Shown here: piece after piece, positions 46,197 to 56,900 of the stretch
How positions within the stretch are numbered: the stretch's first letter is position 1
How the letters are laid out: each line of letters begins with the position of its first letter
Source of the DNA: CAZGMJ01 sp964526785
GTDB taxonomy: Bacteria; Planctomycetota; Phycisphaerae; Sedimentisphaerales; Anaerobacaceae
DNA length: 64,000 bases
NCBI GenBank assembly: GCA_964526785.1
Contig: CAZGMJ010000017.1
Location: forward strand, 17,612-81,611
Direction: 5' to 3'
Notes under the pieces: generated by a model
Seen by the model: only the letters and a program-made list of their open reading frames with translations
Told to the model about the DNA's origin: nothing
Databases searched by the model: none
Position numbers and translations under genes: made by a program

Positions 46197-47189
46197 TCAC
46201 TCAAATTCCCGCATGGTCTTAAGCAGTTCTCTTTCTACGGGCTCTTCCCCCATCCAGTGGCCCGCACTTTCCGCCAGTACCAGTTTGGCATGTGGGAGTC
46301 TTCTTTGCAGCCGATACGCATTGACTGGCGGACATATAACATCGTAGCGCCCGTTTACCATCGTGATCGGGATGTGGCGGAGTTTGTCCGCTTCGTCGAG
46401 CAACTGTCCTTCTCGGAGAAAACAGCCGTTGGCCATATAGTAGTTTTCCAGCCGTGCGAAGGCGTGACAATCCATCTTATCGAGCTTCTCCCGGACCTTT
46501 TCGTCCGACATTTCGAGCCCGCAGACTTTCATCTCATACCAGGCCCAGAGACGGCTGTACCTGGCTCTCTGCTCCGGATCAGGATCATCAATAAGGGAAA
46601 GCAGGTAGTCCGGCAGCGGCCTTTTCCGGGGATCGGGCAGACTACTGATGAACGCTTCATAGACGTCAGGGAAGAACGCTGCCACCGCGCCCTCCTCATA
46701 GAACCCGTCTATCTCCGACTTTGTGGCCGTGAAGACGCCGCGGAGAACCATCCCGCTGACATGGTCCGGATACGTCTGCCCGTACGCCAGCGCCAGCGTT
46801 GAACCCCACGACCCTCCGAAAAGGATGATCTTCTTAAGGCCCAGGTGTTTGCGTAATCGCTCGATATCTTCCACAAGATGCTGCGTCGTATTCTCGCGTA
46901 TCTCGGCTGAGGGCGTCGACTTGCCCGCTCCGCGCTGATCGTGCAACACGATGCAGAATTTCTCGGGATTGAAGAACCTCCGCATATAGGGCGAACAACC
47001 GCCGCCCGGCCCGCCGTGGAGCACGAATACCGGCCGCCCACACTGCTTTCCACACACTTCATAATGCACATCATGAATATCGGAGACTTTCAGGAAGCCG
47101 CTTTGATACGGCTCGATCTCCGGCCAGAGCGACACCGCATCATTACCCGCAGGATCGGTAACGACAGATGTAAGAAGAGCCTTATACAC
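46197..47189 (-). CDS. pip: Proline iminopeptidase
   Basis: The 330-residue alpha/beta hydrolase releases N-terminal proline from peptides. It starts at GTG after AAAGGG. HGGPGGGCSPYMRRFF is the oxyanion block, and Ser127 in GGSWGSTLA is the nucleophile. Asp283 (GRYDVICPP) and His311 (AGHWMGEE) complete the triad. DQRGAGKSTP and NTTQHLVEDIERLR are typical of the bacterial Pip family. There is no signal peptide, so it is cytoplasmic. It lies 58 bases after the DUF4038 gene and may use peptides released by neighbouring secreted enzymes. Confidence 0.92.
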   Translation of the reverse strand: MYKALLTSVVTDPAGNDAVSLWPEIEPYQSGFLKVSDIHDVHYEVCGKQCGRPVFVLHGGPGGGCSPYMRRFFNPEKFCIVLHDQRGAGKSTPSAEIRENTTQHLVEDIERLRKHLGLKKIILFGGSWGSTLALAYGQTYPDHVSGMVLRGVFTATKSEIDGFYEEGAVAAFFPDVYEAFISSLPDPRKRPLPDYLLSLIDDPDPEQRARYSRLWAWYEMKVCGLEMSDEKVREKLDKMDCHAFARLENYYMANGCFLREGQLLDEADKLRHIPITMVNGRYDVICPPVNAYRLQRRLPHAKLVLAESAGHWMGEEPVERELLKTMREFE

Positions 47190-47247
47190 TGGGAGCCCTT
47201 TCGCAGAACGACAATTTCAACGAGAGCCGAGGCACACACAAACAGTA

Positions 47248-48633
47248 TCAGTCCTTGCCAGGCAATGGGTACTGTTTGTGCGCGTCTTCGACGATCAGCA
47301 ACCAATCACAACCGCGGCCGCGGGTCGGTGGGGTATAGGTCTGGATACCCCTGGTGTCGGCTGAGTGGATCTTATCAGCGATGCCGTAGCGGGTATCGAA
47401 CCAGATTTCATTTGTGCGGTCGGTCTGCAGCCAGCTCTTATCTATCGTGAAGCGCTCGCCTCGCGGGGAATAGATGAACGCGAAAGAGTTGTCGCTGGAT
47501 ACAGCCGCTCGCACCTTGGCGCCCCCCGAACGCGGACCGTCGAGAACGATGGACTGGCGCGGAACCAGCAGATGAAAGGGCCGCGATTCGAAAAGTTTGC
47601 GCAGCAGGCCCATCTGGAAAGCGCCGGGGTGGTCCAGAGCTTTCCTCCACGAAACCGAGGCCCAGAGTACAGGGTCGTGCTTGCTGCTATACATCTGCCA
47701 GACGCTGTTGTGGCCGTAGGTGTGTCCACAAGCGCCGGCCAGCAGGGCCCAGTAAGCGGCCTGGCGGACATCGTAGGCATCGAAGCGGTCCTGTCGGTTG
47801 GCGCCGTCAAAGTAGAAGCCTACGGGGATCGTCTCATAGCGCGGCTCGCCGTCGATAGTAGGTTTCGCAGGATCGAGTCGATAATCGTGCTCGATGAAGA
47901 GGCCGTTGTCGTGATCGTGGGCGCCATGGGAGGACTGGACCATATTGAAGTCGAGCCAATCGGCATCGTGGAAATAATCGGAGGACAGACCCGGGCCGCG
48001 CGGGTGGAAAGTGATCAGATGTGCGCCGCCATCGCCCGCTGTCAGGCCGGCGGCCATGGCTTCTATGATTCGGCGTTCCTCAGGCCGGTGGATGTTGTGG
48101 TCGCCCCCGAGAATCCAAATGACAGGCTTGTCCTTGTAGCGGTTCGCCAGGAAGCGGCAGAACCGGCGGGCGTTGTCGGGATTGAAGATTACTCTGTCGG
48201 GGTTATTCATACTCCAGTAGCTGCCCCATGTCGGAAGCATACCAATGAACAGGCCAAGCTCTGCGGCCTTGTCCACCACGAAGTCGACATGTTCGAAGTA
48301 CTTGAGATTCGGGCGAGCGGGATCGTTGTCGATAAGCGGGCGCACGCCGTAGGGATTGGGGGCGCCAAGGCCGTCGCGTTCGGCCAGTACGACCGCCTGA
48401 ATAACGGTAAAGCCCTTGCGGCTGCGATTCTCGAGGTAGTAGGTTGCTTGCTGCCTGTCGAGTCTGTGGAACAGTTCCCATGCGGTGTCGCCCAGATAGA
48501 AGAAGGGCTTGCCGTCGGAGTAAGTGAGATACCGCTGGTTCTCACTGACTCGCAGCGATTGCGAGCGAACGACGGCCACACACACCAGCAGAATCAAGCA
48601 ATATACGGCACAGAATAATCTCACACGGTTCAT
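47248..48633 (-). CDS. Secreted DUF4038 glycoside hydrolase-like protein
   Basis: I start at the ATG at 48633, five bases after GGAGAA, giving 461 residues with a signal peptide. The mature protein begins QRYLTYSDGKPFFYLGDTAWE, the conserved start of the DUF4038 (apiosidase-like) TIM barrel. VIWILGGDHN contains the conserved acidic strand-4 region, and EPRYETIPVG another. The last about 90 residues are a beta domain of the putative collagen-binding type (SDNSFAFIYSPRGERFTI). The family removes side sugars such as apiose from pectic rhamnogalacturonan II in characterised cases; the substrate here is unknown. Confidence 0.85.
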   Translation of the reverse strand: MNRVRLFCAVYCLILLVCVAVVRSQSLRVSENQRYLTYSDGKPFFYLGDTAWELFHRLDRQQATYYLENRSRKGFTVIQAVVLAERDGLGAPNPYGVRPLIDNDPARPNLKYFEHVDFVVDKAAELGLFIGMLPTWGSYWSMNNPDRVIFNPDNARRFCRFLANRYKDKPVIWILGGDHNIHRPEERRIIEAMAAGLTAGDGGAHLITFHPRGPGLSSDYFHDADWLDFNMVQSSHGAHDHDNGLFIEHDYRLDPAKPTIDGEPRYETIPVGFYFDGANRQDRFDAYDVRQAAYWALLAGACGHTYGHNSVWQMYSSKHDPVLWASVSWRKALDHPGAFQMGLLRKLFESRPFHLLVPRQSIVLDGPRSGGAKVRAAVSSDNSFAFIYSPRGERFTIDKSWLQTDRTNEIWFDTRYGIADKIHSADTRGIQTYTPPTRGRGCDWLLIVEDAHKQYPLPGKD

Positions 48634-48653
48634 ACAGTTCTCCATTGCCAAAT

Positions 48654-48665
48654 CAACGCGCGTTG
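48654..48665. repeat. 12-bp palindrome upstream of the DUF4038 gene
   Basis: CAACGCGCGTTG is a perfect dyad about 20 bases before the start codon at 48633, within imperfectly matched AATCA/TGATT flanks. Its place and symmetry suit a repressor operator, for instance of the LacI type, but no regulator gene is in the window. Confidence 0.4.
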
Positions 48666-48951
48666 TGATTCGGCGCATCCAACGCGTCCAGGCATCGTCT
48701 ACAGCACTTCCAACAGCGGTTCCCAGATCACAGACACAAGTGCTGCGTACAAGTGTGTATGATTTTACGCGAAAGCACTATGGGATGCTACCGTCTCGCT
48801 CATACATCTCGCAGAATCTGATGCAAAAGTGCCGGCCTCATCCCGGCTGCTCCCTTTTCCGCAATTTCGGCACGCAATGTCGTCCGAGAGTCTTTCGAGA
48901 GGCGCGATTGTCTCAAAGCATAACCGATATCGCGGCACCGGCCATACATGG

Positions 48952-48980
48952 TCGCAAAACAGCAGGCCTTGCACTATAAT
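48952..48980 (+). promoter_or_regulatory. Possible promoter of the GH97 gene
   Basis: TCGCAA, a 17-bp spacer, then a perfect TATAAT. The weak -35 suggests help from an activator. The leader would be about 45 nt. Confidence 0.45.
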
Positions 48981-49031
48981 GCCGATCCGTGTACTGCGAC
49001 CAATTGATAAGCCCAATAGATGAGGTCCGCT

Positions 49032-50954
49032 ATGAAGAACAAGCTCAGGTGTACAATTGTCGTTCTTTTCCTGTTTGCTGCTGACGCGCTTGTCGCAGCA
49101 ACCGTGTTATCTTCGCCGGACGGCAAGGTGGTTGTCACAATAGACGTCGCGCAATCGTCCTATTGGGTGGAATACGACGGCCGGAATGTTATCGGCAAGT
49201 CCCCCCTTGGTGTAGTCCGCGAGGATGCATCATTCGCCAGGCTGTCGCCGAATTCCTGCGACCGTACGACGGCCGCTGACTCATACGAAATGGTCCACGG
49301 CAAGCGACGCAGATGTACGGACAACTATCATCAGGTTAAGCTGCATTGCACCAATCGCGCAGGCGGCAAACTGGATTTGATCTTCCGTGCGTATAACGAT
49401 GGTGTCGCCTTTCGATACCATTTTCCGCAGACCAGCGAGCAAATCTACACGATTACGAACGAGCTGACAGGCTTTCGACTGCCCGAAAACGGCAAGACGT
49501 GGCTGCATCCGGCCGACAAGCCGTCCAAATACACGCCCGCTTATGAAACGTATTACGAGAACGGCATTACAGTCGGCACGCCCTCGCCCAACAAGGAGGG
49601 CTGGTCCTTCCCCGTTCTGTTCTGCAACGCCGACGAGTCTCGCTGGGCGTTGATCACAGAAGCCGCCGTTGATTCCTCGTATTGCGGCACCAGACTGGCC
49701 CAGAACGCCCCCGATGGCCTCTATACCGTTCGTTTTCCCGCCCCGGCCGAGGGCAACGAAACCGGCGCCGTGAATCCGTCATGGACATTGCCCTGGAGCA
49801 CGCCCTGGCGGCTTATCCTACTGGGGGACAGTCTGGCTCCGATTGTCGAATCGACGCTGGTGACCAGTCTGAATCCGCCTTCAATCGTGCAGGATACTTC
49901 ATGGATACAGCCGGGCCGGGCATCATGGAGCTGGCTGTACGATCACGATTCGCCGCAGGACCATGACAAGCTCAAAGAATGGATCGACCTAGCGGCCCGG
50001 ATGGGCTGGGAATACTCATTGATCGACGCTAACTGGACGATCATGAAGAACGGGACCATCCACGACCTGATCGAATATGCTGATCGTAAGGGCGTCGCCC
50101 TGTTGCTCTGGTACAACTCGGGCGGGCCGCACAACACTGTGACAGAAAAACCTCGCGGCACCATGTATCTCTCAGACGTTCGACGCTTCGAGTTCTCTCT
50201 TCTGCGAGAATGGGGCGTCAAGGGCGTGAAGATCGATTTCTTCCAGTCCGACAAGCAGAACATCATGAAACTCTATCACGACATTCTCAAGGATGCTGCG
50301 GACCAGAAACTGATGGTTAACTTCCATGGCTGTACGATGCCTCGGGGATGGCAAAGAACCTACCCCCATCTGATGACAATGGAAGCCGTTCGAGGAGAGG
50401 AATGCTATAGTTTCGACCGTCGATATACGGAGCAAGCCCCTGTGCTCAACGCGATCATACCGTTTACGCGCAATGTCGTAGGGCCGGTCGACATGACGCC
50501 TGTGATGTTTGAAGACAACGTGTATCCGCACATCACCTCGTATGCACATGAGTTGGCTCAATGCATTGTGTTCGAGAGCGGATGGGTGCATTTCGCCGAC
50601 GGTCCGGAACCATATCTTTCGCTTGCGGAGGCCCCCCGCTCTCTGTTGGAGACTGTGCCGACTGCATGGGACGACACCAGATTCATAGCCGGTTATCCGG
50701 GCAAGTACGCGGTCATCGCTCGCCGTAATGAAGACAAGTGGTATGTTGGCGGGCTCAATGGTGAAGGAATCGAAAGGAGTGTGACGGTTCCGATGACTTT
50801 TCTTGACAGAGCATATCAGGCCAAACTGATCACCGACGGGGACAAACGTCGTACGTTCACAAGCCGGAGTCAGGAAGTTGACCGGGCGGATACGATTGAT
50901 ATCAAGATGCGCGCGTATGGCGGCTTCACGATTCAGTTATCTCCCGCGAGGTGA
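49032..50954 (+). CDS. Glycoside hydrolase family 97
   Basis: The 640-residue protein starts at the ATG at 49032, seven bases after GAGG, and carries a signal peptide. The N-terminal beta-sandwich (SSPDGKVVVTIDV ... YWVEYDGRNVIGKSPLG) is followed by the catalytic barrel and a small C-terminal sandwich. WSWLYDHDSPQDHDKLKEW, GVKGVKIDFFQSD and ECYSFDRR are GH97 blocks. An Asp (Asp402) in VKIDFFQSD stands where retaining GH97 alpha-galactosidases keep their nucleophile; inverting alpha-glucosidases such as SusB lack it. That suggests a retaining alpha-galactosidase-type enzyme in the periplasm, as an inference. Confidence 0.9.
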   Translation: MKNKLRCTIVVLFLFAADALVAATVLSSPDGKVVVTIDVAQSSYWVEYDGRNVIGKSPLGVVREDASFARLSPNSCDRTTAADSYEMVHGKRRRCTDNYHQVKLHCTNRAGGKLDLIFRAYNDGVAFRYHFPQTSEQIYTITNELTGFRLPENGKTWLHPADKPSKYTPAYETYYENGITVGTPSPNKEGWSFPVLFCNADESRWALITEAAVDSSYCGTRLAQNAPDGLYTVRFPAPAEGNETGAVNPSWTLPWSTPWRLILLGDSLAPIVESTLVTSLNPPSIVQDTSWIQPGRASWSWLYDHDSPQDHDKLKEWIDLAARMGWEYSLIDANWTIMKNGTIHDLIEYADRKGVALLLWYNSGGPHNTVTEKPRGTMYLSDVRRFEFSLLREWGVKGVKIDFFQSDKQNIMKLYHDILKDAADQKLMVNFHGCTMPRGWQRTYPHLMTMEAVRGEECYSFDRRYTEQAPVLNAIIPFTRNVVGPVDMTPVMFEDNVYPHITSYAHELAQCIVFESGWVHFADGPEPYLSLAEAPRSLLETVPTAWDDTRFIAGYPGKYAVIARRNEDKWYVGGLNGEGIERSVTVPMTFLDRAYQAKLITDGDKRRTFTSRSQEVDRADTIDIKMRAYGGFTIQLSPAR

Positions 50955-50984
50955 CGGCCTGTAGGTCTTTGGCAGGTTCACGTT

Positions 50985-51009
50985 GAAGCGACGCCGTTCG
51001 GCGGGCTTC
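50985..51009. terminator. GC-rich hairpin between convergent genes
   Basis: A two-part stem, GAAGC / GCTTC enclosing CGCC / GGCG, lies 30 bases after the GH97 stop and about 100 bases from the end of the convergent GH42-like gene. No U-run follows. Possible bidirectional terminator. Confidence 0.4.
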
Positions 51010-51104
51010 GCGATGACGGACAAGCGTGCGACGGTGCCTGCAGCCGCCGCGTATTTCCGCGGTGCCGGAGGAAGACACAAAACCAATAATCCAGGTAAAG
51101 GAGT

Positions 51105-53300
51105 CTATGGCTTTTGGCAACGGAGCCAGAGACCATCGTAGCTGTTTAGTTGCAGCGGTTTGTTCAGTTGAACCTGCTCTTGTGTAACTGCGTTGATCGC
51201 CTTGACATAGGCGTATTGTTTTGTGTCCAGCTTCACATTCGTTCGGGGACCGTCATTAATCAGGAAGTAATGGTCCGCCCGCGGGGCCGCCAACCTGTAG
51301 ACGATCGCATTATCACAAGCATACGGCGAAGCATACCCCCCCATCGTATATTCGATCAGCATTGACTCGGCCAAACGGTTTTCCGGGGGAAAACACAGCA
51401 TGGACGCTTCATAGCCCAGAAGAACGGCGGTACCCGAGCCGTATTGTGACTGTACAATTGCAGGCTTTCCATTGTCATACGTGGCCAATACGTTACCGAA
51501 AGTGGGTGTCAAATCCACTACGAACCCCTTCAAGGGCAGTTTGTCCAGCCTGTATGGACGGTTGGTGCCGGCATACTGATAGGCATCTATCGTAACGCCG
51601 AATGTCTGTTCGAAGACCGTGCCCCGATCCGTAGACATCAGGGACGTATTCTGATCGTACCACGCGGACGGCATATCCATAACCAATCGTCCCCCATCCC
51701 GCACATAACGAGAAAGCGTTACCATCGTCTCTTGCTTCATCGCCAGAATGAAGGGCATATAGATGACCCTGTACCTGTCGGCGAGCCCTTTCTTCAGATC
51801 GTCTGCCGTCACATATTCGAAAGGTATATTTGCGTTGATCAGTGCCCTGCTGACACCGATTCTTGCGCTGATAGGCCACTGGCGAAAGATATCGCGTCCG
51901 CGCACGGACATGGCGGCCCAGACTGCCTCGTTCTCCCAGTCCATGTATACCCCGACCAGCGGTTCCTTGTGCGCCCGCCAGAGTTCGTCTCGATAGCGTC
52001 TTGCCGCCTGACCGATGCGCCCCACGCGAATAGCACGAGGCGTTACCTTGTTATGCCTGTCCAACAGGCTATACTCACCCGCCTCCTTACCTGCAGTGCG
52101 TGCGCTCCAGCACCAGAAGCCAAAGCCCTTGAATCCGGCGGCCAAGTAACTGAACATCAACTGGGCCATCGTCTTCTGATCAACCGTAAAACCCTCACCG
52201 CCCTTGCCTCCGTCGAATTGCTGCGGGCCTCCTGTCGATTCCCACGACGCGGCCCAGCCGCCCTTGAAGATATCTGTCGCAGCCGACGCCTGCATATATA
52301 CCGGGCGTACGATCTCGTGATCGACCTCGTGAAAATGCCATGAAAGATGTATCGACGGGTAGAATGCGCCACAATTCGTCATGAGTTCAGCGATACGCGC
52401 CATATCGACCCCCCAATAAGCAGTCGGCAGGAACATGGCCATCTCTCCGCCGCCCCGAAACGGCAGTTCGGGATCGAATGCACGGGCTTGTGCGATGCGT
52501 TTTCTGCTATATTCGAGCCTGGCTTCCGCCTTAAAGCAAAAGATGTCGCTCAAGTGGCGATATTCGCGAAAATTCTGCTGCTCCCACCGCTGCGCAAAGT
52601 CCTCCCAGGAAGCGAATGGCGTGTTGCCGACCGGCTGGAGGCCGCTATGATGCTGGTTGTAAGCGAAGTTCAATGCGTCGATGGTCTGATACCGGTTCTT
52701 GACCCACTTCAGAAAAAGTGGTTTGGCGTGTTCAGACAGGTCCGGGCCGACCCCCCCCACCTCCTTGACGAATGCCACGGTGCTCTGGGGCAACCGTTCG
52801 CCATGTTCTTGCCTGTATTGCTTGAGACGTTCAATGCGGCTCTTCAAGAAATCTCTCTGATACGCGAGCATTCGCTCATCACGGCGCACCTCGAACATGG
52901 GCATATCGGCGGGTATTCCCAACTTCTTCAACAAGGCAGGCGTAATGGTCTGCCAACCCGCCTGGCCGTACCACCAGGGAATGATGCCCTCTTCGAGTGC
53001 GATCATCGCGATATCTGCGCGGTCCCATTCCGGGACGGCCATAATGCCCTTCAAGGCGGTGAATCCAAGCTTCCTCATCATACGAAAGTGCCGGCGCATA
53101 TCCTGCTGGTCTTCTCCGGGCCGCTGGATGTAAACCGCCCCAACCGGGAGAGGAGCAATCGCACGGAATTTCTCCTGCATGGGAGACCAGTGCAGCCGGT
53201 CATATACGCGCAGTAGATAAGGATCGTTGGAATCCGATACGGCCAACAGGGGTACGGAAATCTGTAGCAGCATCACGATCACTGTGAATTTGATCTTCAT
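51105..53300 (-). CDS. Secreted GH42-like beta-galactosidase
   Basis: The ATG at 53300 gives 731 residues with a signal peptide (FTVIVMLLQISVPLLA). The barrel shows VAFVKEVGGVGPDLS with the probable acid/base Glu, followed by PLFLKWVKNRYQTIDALNFAYN, which resembles the GH42 block around the WLxxKYGTIDALN motif. Residues about 410-600 contain a class-I-glutamine-amidotransferase-like trimerisation domain (ISARIGVSRALINANIPFEYV, then YVRDGGRLVMDMPSAW) as in GH42. The tail is a small beta domain. GH42 cleaves beta-galactosides; divergence here allows another beta-glycoside. It is a single gene, convergent with GH97. Confidence 0.72.
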   Translation of the reverse strand: MKIKFTVIVMLLQISVPLLAVSDSNDPYLLRVYDRLHWSPMQEKFRAIAPLPVGAVYIQRPGEDQQDMRRHFRMMRKLGFTALKGIMAVPEWDRADIAMIALEEGIIPWWYGQAGWQTITPALLKKLGIPADMPMFEVRRDERMLAYQRDFLKSRIERLKQYRQEHGERLPQSTVAFVKEVGGVGPDLSEHAKPLFLKWVKNRYQTIDALNFAYNQHHSGLQPVGNTPFASWEDFAQRWEQQNFREYRHLSDIFCFKAEARLEYSRKRIAQARAFDPELPFRGGGEMAMFLPTAYWGVDMARIAELMTNCGAFYPSIHLSWHFHEVDHEIVRPVYMQASAATDIFKGGWAASWESTGGPQQFDGGKGGEGFTVDQKTMAQLMFSYLAAGFKGFGFWCWSARTAGKEAGEYSLLDRHNKVTPRAIRVGRIGQAARRYRDELWRAHKEPLVGVYMDWENEAVWAAMSVRGRDIFRQWPISARIGVSRALINANIPFEYVTADDLKKGLADRYRVIYMPFILAMKQETMVTLSRYVRDGGRLVMDMPSAWYDQNTSLMSTDRGTVFEQTFGVTIDAYQYAGTNRPYRLDKLPLKGFVVDLTPTFGNVLATYDNGKPAIVQSQYGSGTAVLLGYEASMLCFPPENRLAESMLIEYTMGGYASPYACDNAIVYRLAAPRADHYFLINDGPRTNVKLDTKQYAYVKAINAVTQEQVQLNKPLQLNSYDGLWLRCQKP

Positions 53301-53913
53301 TCTTTCCAAAGCTCCTCAGAAACAGTGGCTTTCATTGACAGAACGTGAATGCAGAACAGTCACATGGATTGCCGGGCACATGTCCGGATCTCGCGTTGTG
53401 TCTCCGCCTTTGTCAACTGAGCGGGAAGAATGGCCCGGCGAGGACACCATGCGGGAATGCTCACCGACTTCGACTGCTCTGCCATACAAGCACCCTCGAC
53501 GGCAGACAAGTCACGTTTCGCAGCGCCCGCGATTGGCCCGGCATATGTTGTGCGAGTCATGTACATTGTGTACTGGTCCATTGGTGGGAAACGCGATCCA
53601 CCGGAGTCAATGTGCAGTTTTGACATGATATCAAGGCTGTTCGATTTACGCCAGAAATTCCACATATCTGACCGACGTCCAAGAGGATGCGATCATGGCG
53701 TCATCGCTGTGTTAGACATGCTCGTCGTGTATATCTGCTGCCATCGAAATTGCCCGCTGCATGGGCTTTTGTGTTGTGACCTTGACAGTTTCTTCCGATA
53801 TATGTATTGTCCAGGAACACGCAGACCAGCATGGGGCAGGTCCGATACACTTCTGCCGCAGCCGGTGATGTCTGCAGTAAGTATTCAAGGTTCGTCATTG
53901 AAGGATCCGCATC
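53301..53913 (+). other. Long divergent gap before the giant protein gene
   Basis: This is the largest gene-free stretch in the window, 613 bases. It contains the promoter at 53782-53810, about 100 bases before the start at 53914. On the minus strand a TTGTCT/TATGGC pair near 53500 could serve the GH42-like gene but is weak. Open frames here have atypical composition and no ribosome sites, so I call no gene. Confidence 0.45.
53782..53810 (+). promoter_or_regulatory. Possible promoter of the giant protein gene
   Basis: Consensus TTGACA, a 17-bp spacer, then TATTGT, the same -10 variant as in front of the GT2 gene. The leader would be about 97 nt. Confidence 0.45.
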
Positions 53914-56900
53914 ATGAAGTCACGTTTCGTCTCCTCGTCGGTCGTATCTCTGTTTCTCGCTGCACTTCTCGGTTGGGGTTCCGTGTGCACGGCGGCTCCC
54001 GAGATTCCGGGGCCTGTGACGTTTCTCGTACACTCGGCGGAAACCGCAAAGCCGCTTACGGGCGTAACGGTGCACGTCGGTGCACGCATGGCCGTTTCGG
54101 ATAAGTCCGGTAAAATCATATTCGACGGTATTCCTGCGGGTTCGTATCCGATCCGATGCAAACACCCGGGATATCAGACCTTCGACAAGACTATCGAGTT
54201 GCCCAATGGCCAGCGCGCTCCGCAGGTCGTATCGCTGGCGCCCGAGGTGGTCTCTCCTGTGAAAATGTCTCTCGTGGAACAGAACAGCGGCGAGTCGGTG
54301 GTTACGGCCAGACTGCATATGGATCCGATAACGGTCTCGGCCGCCCTTAACGGTTCACTAACATTCTGTCCCGACAGGGAAGGCAACGTTACAACGATTC
54401 CGGTGCCCGAAGGGACCTATAATCTACGGATCGAGGCACCGGGATTCGAAGGCGTGACGGAGGTTTTCGAACACAAAGCCGTTGACGCACCGGTGGTCAT
54501 CAAACTAAAGCCCGCCGCGCAACCAGGTTCCTGCGTAGTGGCCGTAACTAGCGCCGATGGAGGCGCGCTGGCGAATGCGGAAGTCGAGCTGTGGGAAGTC
54601 TATCCTCTGACGAAAATAGCCTCCGGCAGGACGGACGCCGGCGGGACGGTCAGATTCTCCAATCTGCGGATCGGTATCATCAATCCTGCAGCGGACGATG
54701 GGTCCCTTCCCGCAACACATCGAGCGGAGGCGGTTGTCCGGGTGCAGGCTGAGGGGCATGCATCTGTTCTCAAGTCGGTACGACTGGCGGATGGCGCACG
54801 TCTGAGCGTCGAACTGGCTGCAAACAAGACGATCGAAGAACGAGAGTCGAATGATTCGCGGGGTACTGCCCAGCGTCTGCGTCTGGGTCAGCGGGCGAAG
54901 TTCGTGATCGACAAGAATTCCGACCAGGACTGGTTTGCCTTCGATCTGGACGAGCCGGCTCATGTCACCATCGCATTCGACGACGCAAAGCTCGAACTCT
55001 GGGCCGTACTGCACGACGCTCAAGGCAAGCAGCTTGGGACCATTGGTAAACACAGCAGTAAGACTGCCCAGGGCAAATGGAACCTGGCAGCCGGGCATTA
55101 CACGATCTGCGTAACGGAATGGGGGATGAACGGGTCTTCGCCCGATCCACATGTGATGACGCTCAGCGGCGAGACGGCAGCCGATCCTCTGGAGCCAAAT
55201 GACGGATCTGCGGGAGCGCGTACCATACGGATCGGTCAGCATCTTCGCGGGCTGATCTTTCCCGTACGCGATGAGGACCATTTCGTCATGCATCTGGATC
55301 GCCCGGGACGTTTGCGTCTCGAAACGGCAAATGAAGCCAAGATCGAGCGATGGGTCGCAATCTTCGACAGGCATGGCGTAAACCGCGCGCACCTCGCTTG
55401 CCACGCCGGGAGGGGCGCGTCGGCCGAATGGCAATTCGAGCCCGGAGACTATCGCGTTGTGGTCACCGAGTGGGGAAATAACGGTTGCTCGCTGGACCCC
55501 TACGACTTTCGCTTCACCATGATGGTCGATGATGGTGTGGACGACCCGGTCGTCCGGTCGCGGGCAGCGGTTTCATCTGTTCGGCAATTAGCGGTGCCGG
55601 GGCGAGTTCATGCGACCATCAATCCGATCGGCGATCAGGACACCTATACGATTTCCGTGCCCTCCAGGGGAGTGCTGCGCTTGTATCAGACCGGCCCTAT
55701 CCAACTCTGGACATCGCTCGTGGATGGACGAGGCAAAGAACTATGCGCGACGGGTTCTCACACCAACCGTGGGGCCCACACAGAGTATTCATTCGACCAG
55801 GCCGCCACGGTGTATCTGAAGGTGACCGAGTGGGGGAACAACAATTGGTCGAGTTTTCCTTACGAGCTTCACGCCTGGTTCGATCCGGCCGGCGAAATCG
55901 AACGACTCCAACCCAACGAAACGATGAAGACAGCCGTGCCGATAGAACTCGGCGCAATGGTGCGCGACAACATATTACCCATGAAGGATCAGGACTGGTA
56001 TCAGGTGGTCGTAGATCAGCCGGGCTATCTACGCGTATGGAACGATGCACGGCCGCAGTTGACTGTCGGCCTGCACTCCGCGGATGCAAAGCGGATAGCT
56101 TACATGAATACACATTGGAATAGGACCAATCAGGTTGACTGGCCTGTTATACCGGGGACGTACTACCTGCAGGTTAGCGAATGGGGCAACAACGGGTATT
56201 GCACGTGGGACTACGCGCTCAAGGCGAGCCTGCTTCGTGCGCTGCCGGGTGAACCGGCGGATTTGAAGAAGAGCCCGCCAGTACAATTGAAACTCGCGCA
56301 GGCCAGGCAATGCTGCATTGAGCACATAGGCGACGTGGAGCGATATCGCATAAGTATCCCGGCCAAAGGAGACTATGTGTTTCACGTTGGCGGACCGCTG
56401 CAAACGACGAGTACTGCTACTGATATACGAACGGGCAAAGAGTTCTTCCGGTTTAACGCATACGGGGGGCGCACAACAACGCATAGTTTCAAGACCGAAG
56501 GTCCGATGGAACTCCGACTGATCGTCACAGAGTGGGGGAACAATGGGGCCAACATGACGCCCAACTGGATCATGGTCGCACCAGCCGGCGCGAATCTCGC
56601 CGGTTCGGCCGTGGAATGGAGCGTCAATCCGATTCGCCCAACGCAGGTGACATTCAAGACTGTCGACACACCCGGCGTTACGTCATTTCCGACCACATCT
56701 CTGGACATCAACGCAGACGGGCAATCCGACGCCACTTTGATTAAGGACCAACCGGTCACGCTCGAGTTTCCGCGTCAGGGATTGTATCGAGTGGGCCTGC
56801 ACTGCGAGGCTGGGGCGGTTTCGGCGATGGGCGAATTATGGGTCCAGGCGACAGGCCAGCCGGTGCGCAAAGGACTGCGCGTACTGATTGCCACGCCCGG

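Larger units (their letters stand above)
48634..49031. other. Divergent control region between the DUF4038 and GH97 genes
   Basis: This roughly 400-base region has no gene. It holds the palindrome CAACGCGCGTTG close to the DUF4038 start, a direct repeat ACAAGTG at 48737 and 48750 (13-base spacing), and the GH97 promoter at 48952-48980. It could coordinate the two glycosidase genes. Confidence 0.5.

Noticed and set aside
47365..48618. 417-codon plus-strand frame opposite the DUF4038 gene
   Set aside because: Val/Gly/Ala/Glu-rich shadow without ribosome site; the opposite strand has a signal peptide and a recognised family.
53430..54104. Open frame of 224 codons in the gap before the giant gene
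   Set aside because: Cys-rich unusual composition, no ribosome site, and it runs into the true start of the giant gene in another frame.
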